Below, piece after piece: positions 16,903-26,766 of a stretch of DNA of 64,000 nt. This DNA comes from Microbulbifer sp. GL-2 (lineage in GTDB: Bacteria > Pseudomonadota > Gammaproteobacteria > Pseudomonadales > Cellvibrionaceae). The notes beneath the pieces are model-generated. The model saw only the letters and a list, made by a program, of their open reading frames with translations. It was not told the DNA's origin and searched no databases. Numbering within the stretch: the first letter of the stretch is position 1; each line of letters begins with the position of its first letter. The DNA lies in assembly GCF_007183175.1 (NCBI RefSeq), contig NZ_AP019807.1, positions 4,522,001 to 4,586,000 of the forward strand, read 5' to 3'. Made by a program: the position numbers and the translations under genes.

Positions 16903-19362
16903 TCAACCCGGACTACCATCATCATCCGCATAAACCCGCTCATCATAATTCACAGCGGTCATACTCACCCGCTCGGTGCCGCTGGGTTTAATGTCGGTGA
17001 TGAGTGCCGGGTGGCTCCAGCGCTCGGCCTGGCCAAACATATAAAGCGGCGGTTCCATGCTGCCGTCTAGTGTGGGGGTAAAATCCAGATTGGAATCTAC
17101 CTCTATGAGGTTGGCGCTGTTGGTTGGCGTAGCCGTATAGAGCCCGGACAAGGTGCCATCTGGTTTGCGCAGAGCGAGGAAGTGTGTACCTGTGCCCCAT
17201 TCCAGTTGCGCATCCAGGGTGATGAGTCGGCCACTCACTGCCAACACCCTGCCCGTCTGCGAGTAACCGGGGATATCGTCGGCGAGGGCGCAGTAGCTCA
17301 GATAGCGGCTGTTGAGGCCGTCCATTTCGGTCTTAAAACTGTAGCGGGTGCGGCGGTATCTCTGGATACGCCTTTGCCGCATGCCGAAGCGCCAGGCTTT
17401 GGTTGTATCGGTGATGCCGAAGGCCCTGACCTTTTTCGGTGCCTGGCCCAGATCTCCCGGTAAGGTGCACAGCACTGTGGCCGGTTTCCAGGTTTGCGGG
17501 TCGAAGTATTCCACCTCGATGCCATCCGGCTCGTCGGGGTCAAACAGCTTTATATCCCTTTCCAACTCGCCGACCATATTGTCCGGCTGGTACATATGTT
17601 CGAACGCACTGCGCGGGCCGTCGCGCACCGGAATGATTTGGCCATAGTCTAGGGTGGGCTCGGCATAGCCCACCGCTAACACTTTTTTCAGGGCTTCGAA
17701 CAGAGTGGTTTTGTTATCGAATACCGCCGAGAAACTATCACCGCGCGCGCTCCACAGGGTATGGAGCTCTTCCATCTCCTCCAAGCCAATCTGATGATCG
17801 ATATGACCGACGCTCTTAATCACATAGGCAAAGAACGGGGCTATATCCTCAGTGGGTTGAGGCGCGGACCAGCTGCCATTCTCATAGACGGGGAGCTTTC
17901 GGGTTGCGATGAGATTGAATTTATTCTCTGCGCTGCCGGCCAGTGCATTGGTGCCACGGATTTTAACTCCAATCGTGGTCACGCCTTCATAACGGCTGGC
18001 GCTGTCCAGTTCGGCTTTTAACGCGGTCCACTGCACTTTATCGTACACGCGGGTATCGTCAGTGCCTGGGGTGGTGCGCTTTGCGCGAACCTCTGGACGC
18101 ATCCGGCTGCTGAGATTAATTTTTTTGGTAAAGCCTATCTGATCATTGCTGGCGCCGTTGAAAGTATGAGTGATGGTCGTCCAGCTGCCACTGCCTTCGG
18201 CCCGGTAATCAACTTCAATGGTGACAGAGCGAGTTTCGAAGTCTCCGTTATCTTTTAACCGGCCTAGCCCTTGTGGCAGGAAAAAATCCAGCCAAATTGT
18301 ATCTGTCAGCTCGTTGGCTGGACAGGCGAAAAAAGGGCCACTATAGCTGGTATCACTCGGGCTGCTACTAGCGATGGTGATGGACTCATGCTGGGAGCTG
18401 GTGAAACCGGTCCAGGCTGCATCCGGGTCACCATTGCCGTCCACCTTTTCCATAGTGGCGCTATTCACAGAGCCTTTGGAAATCACTCGGTAATCACCGT
18501 TATTGCTGGCACTGCCACTAATAGTGATGATTTCATTCGCCCCATAAGGGAACGGCCATGAAAGATAACTGCCACTCTCTGCGTCATACTCGTAACAGCT
18601 CAGAGTATGGCCGGCCATGCTCCAGCGCGTGCGGCTGAAACCGGAACCTGAAGAGCTGAGACTCCCCTCCAATTCCAGTCCGGTTTGGCCGCCGCTACTG
18701 CCCACCTCCGGCGAGGTATACACATTGCGGTGCGCTTCGTGACTAGTAACGCTCTCACCAGGGCCAAACAGCTTATAGTCGATATCGCCAAAATAGCGGC
18801 TGACCGGTGTGTTGCCGATAAAGATTTCCTCGGGGTCCACGGCATATTCACCGACCCCCACCGCCATCATTAAATACAGATATTGATCGTTGCCGATATA
18901 TTCCCGGCGCGGCTGGTTAAGCAAATCGGGAAAGACTTTATGACGGCCGGCAATCTCGGGCACCACACCCATCAGCCGCGCCTGATTACCCTGAGCGTTG
19001 GGGTTGTAGATGGTGGAACCATCGGGTGTGGTCTGGTTGTAGTTATCGGGGATCTGATTGGCAAAATACATGGCGGCAGCCGCAGCGGCGACCGCGACCA
19101 CGGCCATCACAATCACCGCCGGGCCTTTAGCCTCCACTACCAATTCAAACTGATCGCCGGGCTGAATGATGTAGCTGGCCCACTCACCGGGTGGTAACTC
19201 TGCATCATTTACCGCTGCCGAAAATAGCGGCACCTCGCGGGGCGCATAGCTGGGCACATTGTTTTTGAGCCAGTGTTCAAACGTCTGCCCCGGTGTAGCC
19301 GTGCAGGTTTCGCAATTATCCCGCTCAAGCTTGCTGGGATAGATTTTTAAGGTCGCATTCAT
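16903..19362 (-). CDS. TipJ/GpJ-type host-specificity tail tip protein
   Basis: 819 residues. Tip attachment protein at the distal tail, the homologue of lambda J that forms the central fibre hub. The N-terminal region is like other TipJ proteins: a ubiquitin-like start, a hydrophobic alanine-rich helix near residues 80-100 (GPAVIVMAVVAVAAAAAAMYFANQ), then a repetitive beta-rich body. It is shorter than lambda J (1132 aa) and lacks an obvious C-terminal receptor-binding extension; that task may fall to the SGNH tail protein. The start overlaps the NlpC/P60 gene by 38 bases. It is the last recognisable gene before the left prophage edge. Confidence 0.85.
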   Translation of the reverse strand: MNATLKIYPSKLERDNCETCTATPGQTFEHWLKNNVPSYAPREVPLFSAAVNDAELPPGEWASYIIQPGDQFELVVEAKGPAVIVMAVVAVAAAAAAMYFANQIPDNYNQTTPDGSTIYNPNAQGNQARLMGVVPEIAGRHKVFPDLLNQPRREYIGNDQYLYLMMAVGVGEYAVDPEEIFIGNTPVSRYFGDIDYKLFGPGESVTSHEAHRNVYTSPEVGSSGGQTGLELEGSLSSSGSGFSRTRWSMAGHTLSCYEYDAESGSYLSWPFPYGANEIITISGSASNNGDYRVISKGSVNSATMEKVDGNGDPDAAWTGFTSSQHESITIASSSPSDTSYSGPFFACPANELTDTIWLDFFLPQGLGRLKDNGDFETRSVTIEVDYRAEGSGSWTTITHTFNGASNDQIGFTKKINLSSRMRPEVRAKRTTPGTDDTRVYDKVQWTALKAELDSASRYEGVTTIGVKIRGTNALAGSAENKFNLIATRKLPVYENGSWSAPQPTEDIAPFFAYVIKSVGHIDHQIGLEEMEELHTLWSARGDSFSAVFDNKTTLFEALKKVLAVGYAEPTLDYGQIIPVRDGPRSAFEHMYQPDNMVGELERDIKLFDPDEPDGIEVEYFDPQTWKPATVLCTLPGDLGQAPKKVRAFGITDTTKAWRFGMRQRRIQRYRRTRYSFKTEMDGLNSRYLSYCALADDIPGYSQTGRVLAVSGRLITLDAQLEWGTGTHFLALRKPDGTLSGLYTATPTNSANLIEVDSNLDFTPTLDGSMEPPLYMFGQAERWSHPALITDIKPSGTERVSMTAVNYDERVYADDDGSPG

Positions 19363-19747
19363 AGTAAAAAAATTCGCAGCGTTGGAACAATCGGCGGAAG
19401 GCGCGCGGGCTGGTTAATAGCGGTTTTCCATACTGTCGCCCGGTGTGCAGGATTTGGGTCTGGCCGTTATTAATGACTATGCCCACATGGATCAGACAGT
19501 CGCCGCGAAAGCCGCAGGCAACGGCGCCGGGATTACAGGAGCCCGGTAAAAAATCCGGCACCACCTGCAGATAGCTGTCGGTCAGTAGCGGCTTGTCATC
19601 CGGGCAAACATGGCCAAACGATTCCAACAGCGGGGTATTAAATTGCCTGTGCAATACATCGCGCACCAGCCCCCAGCAATCAAAGCCATGCATATCCCGA
19701 CCTCCATCTACATAGGGAACGGTGAGATAGTCGTTTATCCAAGACAT
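19325..19747 (-). CDS. NlpC/P60-type tail assembly cysteine peptidase
   Basis: 140 residues resembling the lambda K/NlpC-P60 domain. The catalytic Cys is in the motif GFDCWGLVRDV (about residue 24) and the His in CLIHVGIVI (about residue 87), followed by a polar residue near QILH. Such tail proteins cut peptidoglycan or help tail-tip assembly. It lies between the DUF1833 gene and TipJ, as usual, with a 5-base gap on one side and an overlap on the other. Confidence 0.85.
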   Translation of the reverse strand: MSWINDYLTVPYVDGGRDMHGFDCWGLVRDVLHRQFNTPLLESFGHVCPDDKPLLTDSYLQVVPDFLPGSCNPGAVACGFRGDCLIHVGIVINNGQTQILHTGRQYGKPLLTSPRAFRRLFQRCEFFYYECDLKNLSQQA

Positions 19748-19752
19748 AAGAG

Positions 19753-20250
19753 TTAGCCGTAGTATTTCAGGCCGGGGGCAAAATCCGGGGTGTAGAATTT
19801 ATTCGGCCAGGCTTTATTGACCAGATCGTGAAAACTGGCAATCACCGAAACAGAACGGGCATTAGCTTTGACCGATACTGCCGTCATCACCGTAGGCAGC
19901 TGTGCAGGGGCACTTAAATCCGATTCGAGGAACTGCCGATAAATCACTTGGATAGATCCGCCCGCTTCCAATGCGGCATCAATATTTTGCAATGCATCAC
20001 CGGTGACATTATCCAGCTGGAACTGTAAATCCTGGCGCCCGCGCATAGAGCGCTGCGGCAGGGAAACCCCGAAGCCACTCGCAATAAAAGTGGCTGTTTC
20101 GCCGTCTTCCAGCGTTGCCTCGATATCGTCAAATCCCTGGCACAGACGAATCGCATCGGCCTCGAATGCCGGGTGTTTCAGTTCTAGGGTGTGGAGAATA
20201 ATTTGATCGATCGGGGCGCTTGCGTAGACGGTTTCTAATACCGCGCTCAT
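19753..20250 (-). CDS. DUF1833 family phage tail protein
   Basis: 165 residues. DUF1833 proteins sit near the tail tip between the distal tail protein and the NlpC/P60 protein and are thought to be lambda L-like structural components. The characteristic start (YASAPIDQIILHTLELKHPAF) and the centre with QDLQFQLDNV are visible. The start overlaps the stop of the giant tail protein by four bases (ATGA), showing tight translational coupling. Confidence 0.8.
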   Translation of the reverse strand: MSAVLETVYASAPIDQIILHTLELKHPAFEADAIRLCQGFDDIEATLEDGETATFIASGFGVSLPQRSMRGRQDLQFQLDNVTGDALQNIDAALEAGGSIQVIYRQFLESDLSAPAQLPTVMTAVSVKANARSVSVIASFHDLVNKAWPNKFYTPDFAPGLKYYG

Positions 20251-23200
20251 AGGAAGAGCTCGGCTAGAGCCTGGCCGTATTTCCGCAACTCGTAGGGACC
20301 GGGGTGATTAAACCGATTGGCGTTACACATAGACAATGGACTGAGTGCAATGCCGCCGAGGCGCTCGTTATCCGCCAGGTAAGTGGTGGAAACGAAGGCG
20401 CTACCGGTTTCCTGAGCAGCGAGCCACAGGCGATCATTGGTGGTGCGCCAGCTATCCAAACTGGCACGGCCGCCAATAGAGCTGATACGCGGGCATCCCA
20501 TAATAATCACATCGGCCCCAGCCGCCTTGCACTGGCGGGCTATCTCAGCCACGTTAGTGGAGGTATTGCTCTGCCCTATTTCATTCATCCCAAAACCAAT
20601 CACCACCAAGTCTGGAGAAGTTGCCAGCATGGTGTTGAGGCGATCCGGGTGCAGGCCACCATGGCGCACGCCATCCGGGTCGGTATGGTCCGCACTGGTT
20701 GTGCCACCGATGCCCCAGTTGTCATAGCTGACCAGAGAACCGAAAGCCTCTTCCAACTGCGCCTTGAGATACCAGTTCCAACCCATATGCTGATGCACCT
20801 GGCCCGCGCCGTCACCGTGGTCATAGCGGGGCCATAGATCCTTAGTGTCTTGCGGGTAATCGCCGTAATAGGATTCTGTGTCGCGGGTAGTGCCGTTCGG
20901 GGTTTGCCAGGTACCGCCGCCCTGCGCAGTGATCGAATCGCCGTACCCTGCAAAGGTCAACGGGTTGCCCTTGCGCAATTTGCCCAGAGTCTTCTGTAGG
21001 GCGCGGCGATTGAACGCGGAGCGCCGGAGCACTTCCCGTTCGTTGCCCTCAAAAAGCCCATATTCCCAGGGGTACAGGGGGATCAATTCACAGTTATTGC
21101 CATACACATAGGCCAAGTAAAGTGGCCGCTTATCAGTGCTTGGGGTCGGTATATACTCTTCTGGGTCATAGCTGCGACTGGTCCCCTCTTTAACGCTGAC
21201 GGCTCCGGTGAAAGGGTCGTATTCAATCAAGTCGTAGCGCGAGTCGTAACCGTCATAGGTGATCTCCACATCAAAGGCCGGTACATCCTGCAGCCCTTGC
21301 ACCTTGCCGCCGTCATACCACACGCTGTAATCCACACCCTCCACCAGGGGTTGGTTATCAGAGGTGCGCACTATCGAGACATTGCGAATAAAGCGATACG
21401 GCAGATAGGCCCCCGGATGGTAAAACAGCCGCTGATCGATATCGTAAAGCAGAGAATAGGTTTCGGTTTTTGCAAAAGTTTTTATGGGCTGCCTGAGCAC
21501 CAGCTCTGTGCTGGTCAATTTGATCGGCAAGTTAAGGCGCTGTAATTCCAAACCGGTGAGCGTCACCGTAACACCGGATACTTTTGACTGACCGACCCGT
21601 ACTTCGGTATGCGTCGGAGCAATCGGCTCTTGCCCCGCCATTTGATAGCGGTTCACCATTACGCGAAAACCAATACTGGAGGTGCCGGCTATCGGGTTCC
21701 AGGTGGTGCTGTTGCTGACGCCATACCAACCCCGCTGCCAGATATCATCATTGGAATATTCATCGGTGGAGCGACCCATGCCGATGCCATAGCCGGGATA
21801 TGCCTCAGTATCAAAGGCAAAAATGTACAGATAGCCGGCCTCCAGCTCTCCCACGTCATCGGTATTGATGGATAACTCAAACCAACCATCATCTGGAGCG
21901 GCAAAATCGGCATTTTTGAAATCTTTTTCAAAAAATACTTCGTCCTCTTCCAGGGAGCCGGGGGTGCTATTTAAATCCAAGCTGTCTGGCCGCCGGTAAA
22001 TCCGAAAATTAAATCCCGGTAAAGACGCCATGCCACTAGTGAGGAATTCCAGTTCATCCACCTTAGTGGTTGCCAGTGGCTGATAACCCACGGCCCAGCG
22101 GTCAAAGAAGCGGCCATCGTTGGTTTCATGCTGCCAGCCCAGGCCCGCGCGCGGGCGCTCATAAACCGGCACGCCGACTAACGCCATCCCCGAGGTTATC
22201 TGATCCAGCTTTTCCTTTGTGACATAGGGCTTTAACGCAACCGTTTCGATCTGCGGCATAAAGTTACTATTCGGAAGAGCAAAGGTCATTTCCGAGTGAT
22301 CATCCAATTGATAACCGCCCAAACGGCGATCACCGCTCAGAATATCGGGATGCATGGCACCAGCAATTCCCAACCCTGAGCGCTGCCGATGAATATCCAA
22401 CCCGGTTAAGGTGATGGCATACTCTCGGCCTTCCTTAAAGGTAATGCCCAGGGGCAACTCTATATCGACACCTGCCGAAGAAAGTGCCACCGGATGCTCG
22501 CGCTTGTAGTAACGCGGGCGCTGGTAAAAATTACTGAGGGTCATCACCCCAGGCGCATCCTCAAAAATTTCTATGCGTACATAACGGGTATCTAAATTGG
22601 CATCTGGAGAGTTTGTAGAGTTGGCATTATTGAGGGTGCAGCGGAGCGCATCGACATAAGCGGTTTTATCGAATGCCCGAAAAGTCATCCAGCCGGTAAA
22701 GTCAGCCCCCTTCCAGCTGTTAATATTGACCCGCTCTGCTTCATTCAGGGAATCTGCACTAATGGCGGCACGATTCCCCAGGCCGAGGGCCGAGCGGATC
22801 TTTTGTGTCGCCACTCCATTGCGCCCAGCATCCGCCAGGACATTGGCCTCAGCACCGCTGGTCAGCACAACCAGACCAAGACACTTATTGTTGCCGGGCT
22901 TGTACGCTATCCAGTTGCCATCCACTTTCTGGTAAAAGCCCGCTAGCTGCGCGTCTGTACTCGATTCGAACGGCGCACGGGTCCAGCCTGATTGCGCCCC
23001 AATCGGTGCATTCAGTGCCGCCGCGGTATCACAGGTATATTCAACGAAATAGTAATAGCCCGGAATAGCCGTAAATTGGAGTCCCAGAGAAAACTCCTCC
23101 CATTCCCCCGACGCCACTCCGTCATAGCTGCTGAGATCGTAACTGGTATTTACTAGCACTGAGTCACTGCTGTAATTGTTTGCCGTTGGCCCTGTATTGG

Positions 23201-23810
23201 GACTGTCCACGGCGCGACGAATAACTCGCACATGCAGCTTCACCATGTCATTGGTGCCGGTGAGGCGCAATTTAATATCAGAGATATTGCGCGCTACCGA
23301 TACGCGGAATACTGGCGCCCATCCCTTGAGCCCAACAGAGGGCAACCAGGACGGAACCATAGGGCGAAAATCGGCCTCAGCCACTTCGGTTACCGGGTAT
23401 TCCAACTCGGCAGCACTCAGACCAACCGCTTGTGCAGAGGCGTTTTCCTCCGTGGCTATATGCTGCTGAGCGTTGACATAAGCTTTAATGTCATAGGGAG
23501 ATTTAACCCAGGTTCCGCCGTCCCAGCCATAGAGGCCATTGTTATCTTCTGAATCGTTCCACACTTCGGCTAAGGTGTTGACGGGCTGCCCAGTATCCGC
23601 CGTCATTAGTGCCTTGGTGGTATAGGCGCGTCTGCCTTGCACCTGCGCCTGTAGTTGCTCGAAACGCGCTTTAATCGCTTTGGAAATGGTGTCTTTGGTC
23701 TGACCGTTGACTAAAACCGTTTCGTCTTCGCCACCGGCCAGAATTGCATCCAATGCATTAATATCATTATGTAAGCGAGTCACTTCCAAGAAATAATTGC
23801 TCATCATCAC
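20247..23810 (-). CDS. 1187-aa phage tail protein with C-terminal SGNH/GDSL hydrolase domain
   Basis: The last 230 residues (about 955-1187) are an SGNH esterase: YGDSITAQ (nucleophile Ser, block I), NWGIGGTTS (block II Gly), GFGMNEIG (block III Asn) and NRFNHPGPYEL (block V His). The preceding 950 residues are beta-rich and repetitive (recurrent hydrophobic tracts, repeated sugar-binding-like segments around 100-280, 360-470 and 560-700), as in tail fibres. The domain probably deacylates a surface polysaccharide during adsorption. It is inserted between DUF1833 and a small tail gene, overlapping both by four bases. Confidence 0.85.
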   Translation of the reverse strand: MMMSNYFLEVTRLHNDINALDAILAGGEDETVLVNGQTKDTISKAIKARFEQLQAQVQGRRAYTTKALMTADTGQPVNTLAEVWNDSEDNNGLYGWDGGTWVKSPYDIKAYVNAQQHIATEENASAQAVGLSAAELEYPVTEVAEADFRPMVPSWLPSVGLKGWAPVFRVSVARNISDIKLRLTGTNDMVKLHVRVIRRAVDSPNTGPTANNYSSDSVLVNTSYDLSSYDGVASGEWEEFSLGLQFTAIPGYYYFVEYTCDTAAALNAPIGAQSGWTRAPFESSTDAQLAGFYQKVDGNWIAYKPGNNKCLGLVVLTSGAEANVLADAGRNGVATQKIRSALGLGNRAAISADSLNEAERVNINSWKGADFTGWMTFRAFDKTAYVDALRCTLNNANSTNSPDANLDTRYVRIEIFEDAPGVMTLSNFYQRPRYYKREHPVALSSAGVDIELPLGITFKEGREYAITLTGLDIHRQRSGLGIAGAMHPDILSGDRRLGGYQLDDHSEMTFALPNSNFMPQIETVALKPYVTKEKLDQITSGMALVGVPVYERPRAGLGWQHETNDGRFFDRWAVGYQPLATTKVDELEFLTSGMASLPGFNFRIYRRPDSLDLNSTPGSLEEDEVFFEKDFKNADFAAPDDGWFELSINTDDVGELEAGYLYIFAFDTEAYPGYGIGMGRSTDEYSNDDIWQRGWYGVSNSTTWNPIAGTSSIGFRVMVNRYQMAGQEPIAPTHTEVRVGQSKVSGVTVTLTGLELQRLNLPIKLTSTELVLRQPIKTFAKTETYSLLYDIDQRLFYHPGAYLPYRFIRNVSIVRTSDNQPLVEGVDYSVWYDGGKVQGLQDVPAFDVEITYDGYDSRYDLIEYDPFTGAVSVKEGTSRSYDPEEYIPTPSTDKRPLYLAYVYGNNCELIPLYPWEYGLFEGNEREVLRRSAFNRRALQKTLGKLRKGNPLTFAGYGDSITAQGGGTWQTPNGTTRDTESYYGDYPQDTKDLWPRYDHGDGAGQVHQHMGWNWYLKAQLEEAFGSLVSYDNWGIGGTTSADHTDPDGVRHGGLHPDRLNTMLATSPDLVVIGFGMNEIGQSNTSTNVAEIARQCKAAGADVIIMGCPRISSIGGRASLDSWRTTNDRLWLAAQETGSAFVSTTYLADNERLGGIALSPLSMCNANRFNHPGPYELRKYGQALAELFL

Positions 23811-24277
23811 TCCTGATAACTATCGACAGCGCGGTCCACGCCACGGCTAAATTGTTGAATGGTGTTCGGAGCCAGCAGGCCCGCAACGGTCTGCTCTTCG
23901 GTGAGGACAATCCGATCTTCTATTTCGATGCGCGCGCTGTATTCCCAGATATGCGGGGCCAGTGGCCTGCAGTCGCTAAGGGGGTCGGTAATAAAACGCA
24001 TCTTGTGTGGGAGTAACCCCTGGGGTGTGAGCACCTCGGCGCTAAACCAGACCATCGCATCGGAAAGCCCGTGGGTTATAAAGCCCTCAAAAATAGCTGC
24101 TTCACTCGCTAACAATTTCCATTTAACGGAAAGCTCTGTGGGGACCCTGGCAAACCTGCGCCGCTGCCGTGCGCGACCACTGGCCATTTCGGTGCGTATG
24201 CGGTTATCCACTTTTTTCAGCGCATAGCCGTCCAGCTGCGGAGCCGGGAGCTCCGCAGGGTATTTAATTAAGGCCAT
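23807..24277 (-). CDS. phage tail protein of unknown family, 156 aa
   Basis: Placed between the tape measure and the giant tail protein, where a distal-tail or lambda M-like protein is expected. It begins MALIKYPAELPAPQLDGYALKK and contains RARQRRRFARVPTELSVKWKL, a pattern seen in small phage tail proteins that start with a proline-rich strand. No catalytic motif. It is separated by two bases from the tape measure stop and overlaps the next gene by four. Confidence 0.65.
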   Translation of the reverse strand: MALIKYPAELPAPQLDGYALKKVDNRIRTEMASGRARQRRRFARVPTELSVKWKLLASEAAIFEGFITHGLSDAMVWFSAEVLTPQGLLPHKMRFITDPLSDCRPLAPHIWEYSARIEIEDRIVLTEEQTVAGLLAPNTIQQFSRGVDRAVDSYQE

Positions 24278-24279
24278 GG

Positions 24280-26496
24280 TTAATTTCCGGTGCGGGATAG
24301 ACTGTAAGTGGATTCGATAGCGGCAGCCGCGTCGCCGCCCTCACGAATATTGGCCACGAAAATATCAATCACATCGGACTCGCCAGTACCTTGAGAGCGC
24401 TCAACTTGACCGGCTTTAGAGGCGTCTTCGATTAGGTTGACCGTGATATTTCCCTGCAGGGCGCCGCCTTTTAGGGCCTTGGTTAAATCGGCATTTTGAT
24501 TTGGGGATAAAACCCGCTCGCCTTTATCCAGCAGATAGGTAGATTCTTTCGGCACATAGTCGAGGCCGCCGTGGGCGATGCCGGCAGGTTCTTTGATACT
24601 GCTCAACTGGTTGGCGATCTGTATGCCCTGAGTGGTCGCGCCGATAATAAATGGGATATTTTGCGGGAAGCCGACCTTCGACGCTTCAGCAATGTTTTGC
24701 ACCATGGCAATACCCGCCGTATAAACAGCCATCCCCATTTGCAGTGCCGCCAGCTTTTTATTGTGGGTACCAACGGCGGCCAGCAGCTGCTTGGCCCCGC
24801 CGACATAACTGTTCAGCCTGGCCTTTTCGGCTGTCTCGTCCATCGCCTGGCGCTGCTGCTGATGCTTTTTCTCCAGCTGAGTTAGGCTGCGTTCGTATTC
24901 ATCGCGGGCAATGATCTTGCTGAGGTAAGCCTGATCCAGCAGCTGCATTTCTGCATCCTGCTGAAGCTGCAACTGCTCCATTTCACTGAGCCAGGATTGC
25001 TGCAGGGTTTCCACCCGCGCGGCGATACCCTCGCGCTCGGCTTCGGTCAGGCCATCTTCGCCGCGCTCTTTGGATTGCTGACCGGCAATGGCATCGTTAT
25101 AGCGCTGTATTTCCCGCTCGGCATATTCTCGACGCAGGGCTTCAAGGGACTCATATCCTCGCCGGGTTAAATCCTGCTCGCCAACATGCAGAGAGGCGAT
25201 CTGACGCAAGCGCTGTTCGTGATCGAGACGGATTTTCCCCTGGCGATCCGCCAGAAATTGGTCCAGCTGAATCAACTGAGCGGAACCCGCTTCCTGCTGA
25301 CGTTTTAATTCGGCCGCAGCCCGGTCCCGCTCTGCCTGCGCGCGGACCTCGGCCGCCGCCTGCGTAGTTTTCTTGCGTTCCTCCCGCTGCGCCATCGCCG
25401 CTTTCAGGTCGGCGCCTTTCATTTCCTGCAGCTGCGCACGGTATTTTTCAACCAAGTTGCCTTGGTATTTAATCTGGAATTGCACCCCTTCCCGAGTGGC
25501 TTTCTGCAGCTGCTTTTGGTGATAGAGATATTTCTCTTGCAGCTCAAAATATTTATCCGCGCTTTGCTCCGCCTCAGTGGGCATCAACACTGTGCGCCAC
25601 CAGCTCACCGCATCCGCGACAAAGCCGACACTCTTGGAGGCTTCCTCGGTCCTGCCCATGGCTTCCAGGAACTCTTGCCAGTTCTGGCTCAGGGTATCGA
25701 CCTGGCCGGCTAGGCCGCCCGCCTCACCTGAGCCAGCCCCGCACACCTGTTGCGCCAACTTGGCGAGAATAAAGCGCTGCGCTTCGGCTACCCGGCCGCT
25801 TTCCTGCATGGTCCTGATCTGTTCTTTTTCCACTTCGGTAAAAGAAACCCCAGAACGCTTTAATGCCGTTAATCCGGTTGCCGGATCTTCTAGCGCTTTA
25901 CCTAGCTGCAGTGCCGCACTCTTGGCATCGCCACCCATCACAGCCGCTAGGTCTTGCGACAGCACAATGGCCTGATCAAATACATCGGCCTGCACCGATT
26001 TAAATGTCAGTAGCACCCCCTGTGCATCGCGTATGCCGGAAATACTGGCCAGGGTATTGCGAGCCACCGAACGGGCCTGCTCATCCAATTCGGCCGCAGT
26101 ACGGCCACTGGCGTTACCGGTGGCTTTTAACAGCGCTTCGATCTTGAGCTGGCCTCGCTCCATTTCTTCGGCGGCGCGGACGCTCTTGTACATCAGCGCT
26201 GTGGCACCGGCGACTGCAACCCCCAGCCCCGCCCAGGCCAAGCTACCGCCAGTGACAAGGCCATTAACAGCACTGAGGCGACCGGCCACCCCACCTAGGG
26301 GACCATCAATGGCGGCAACACCTTGAGCTGCACCACGCATAGAGCGGCCGAACATATTGCCGGCGGCGCTGGTGGATTTCATTTCTCGGGTGAGTTGTTT
26401 ATTGCGCGCGGCCGCCTGGGCCATCTCGCGTTTGTATTGCGTGGAGCGCAGCTCCAGGTTCGCCACCATGGTGGCCATGGAAGTTTGTTTTGCCAT
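24280..26496 (-). CDS. tail tape measure protein
   Basis: 738 residues, setting tail length during assembly. The N-terminal region (MANLELRSTQYKREM-like start) precedes a hydrophobic glycine/alanine-rich segment at about 75-105. A typical tape-measure domain (MERGQLKIEALLKATGNASG) and long charged coiled-coil stretches (about 330-550, rich in Q, R and E) follow, then another hydrophobic region near 590-640. By the usual rule of about 0.15 nm per residue the tail would be near 110 nm (inference). It lies directly after the frameshifting chaperone pair. Confidence 0.92.
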   Translation of the reverse strand: MAKQTSMATMVANLELRSTQYKREMAQAAARNKQLTREMKSTSAAGNMFGRSMRGAAQGVAAIDGPLGGVAGRLSAVNGLVTGGSLAWAGLGVAVAGATALMYKSVRAAEEMERGQLKIEALLKATGNASGRTAAELDEQARSVARNTLASISGIRDAQGVLLTFKSVQADVFDQAIVLSQDLAAVMGGDAKSAALQLGKALEDPATGLTALKRSGVSFTEVEKEQIRTMQESGRVAEAQRFILAKLAQQVCGAGSGEAGGLAGQVDTLSQNWQEFLEAMGRTEEASKSVGFVADAVSWWRTVLMPTEAEQSADKYFELQEKYLYHQKQLQKATREGVQFQIKYQGNLVEKYRAQLQEMKGADLKAAMAQREERKKTTQAAAEVRAQAERDRAAAELKRQQEAGSAQLIQLDQFLADRQGKIRLDHEQRLRQIASLHVGEQDLTRRGYESLEALRREYAEREIQRYNDAIAGQQSKERGEDGLTEAEREGIAARVETLQQSWLSEMEQLQLQQDAEMQLLDQAYLSKIIARDEYERSLTQLEKKHQQQRQAMDETAEKARLNSYVGGAKQLLAAVGTHNKKLAALQMGMAVYTAGIAMVQNIAEASKVGFPQNIPFIIGATTQGIQIANQLSSIKEPAGIAHGGLDYVPKESTYLLDKGERVLSPNQNADLTKALKGGALQGNITVNLIEDASKAGQVERSQGTGESDVIDIFVANIREGGDAAAAIESTYSLSRTGN

Positions 26497-26499
26497 TGC

Positions 26500-26766
26500 T
26501 CAGCTCATGGAGTTCCAGATTGCGATTTGCTGCTGCACGGTTTTGGGGTTGTGCGGCTGAGGTAGGAAGTTAGAGACTTTGCCTCCCAGGGTACCGGCGG
26601 CAATGTGGGCTAGCTGCCACTGTTGAACTTCGGTGTGAAGTGGTCGCTCAGAGTGATATTCATACCAGTGGTCAAACTCGGTAGAACTCATAGAGCGCAA
26701 CATATTGAAATAGTCGGGACGGTTAAAATCCCGTGCGAGCTGCCGGGCAAAGTGAAAACCCGGCAC
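26500..26766 (-). CDS. tail assembly chaperone, T-like part (expressed by frameshift)
   Basis: 88 codons from a GTG. It is DUF4035/GpT-like: FHFARQLARDFNRPDYFNML...MSSTEFDHWYEYH. In lambda, G and GT bind the tape measure, GT arising by -1 frameshifting. Here the preceding frame ends in A8-GG (26770-26779); slipping back one base there reads K-K-R-L-V-P-G-F-H-F and enters this frame. So this part is probably made mainly as the fused product. It lies three bases before the tape measure gene. Confidence 0.8.
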   Translation of the reverse strand: MPGFHFARQLARDFNRPDYFNMLRSMSSTEFDHWYEYHSERPLHTEVQQWQLAHIAAGTLGGKVSNFLPQPHNPKTVQQQIAIWNSMS

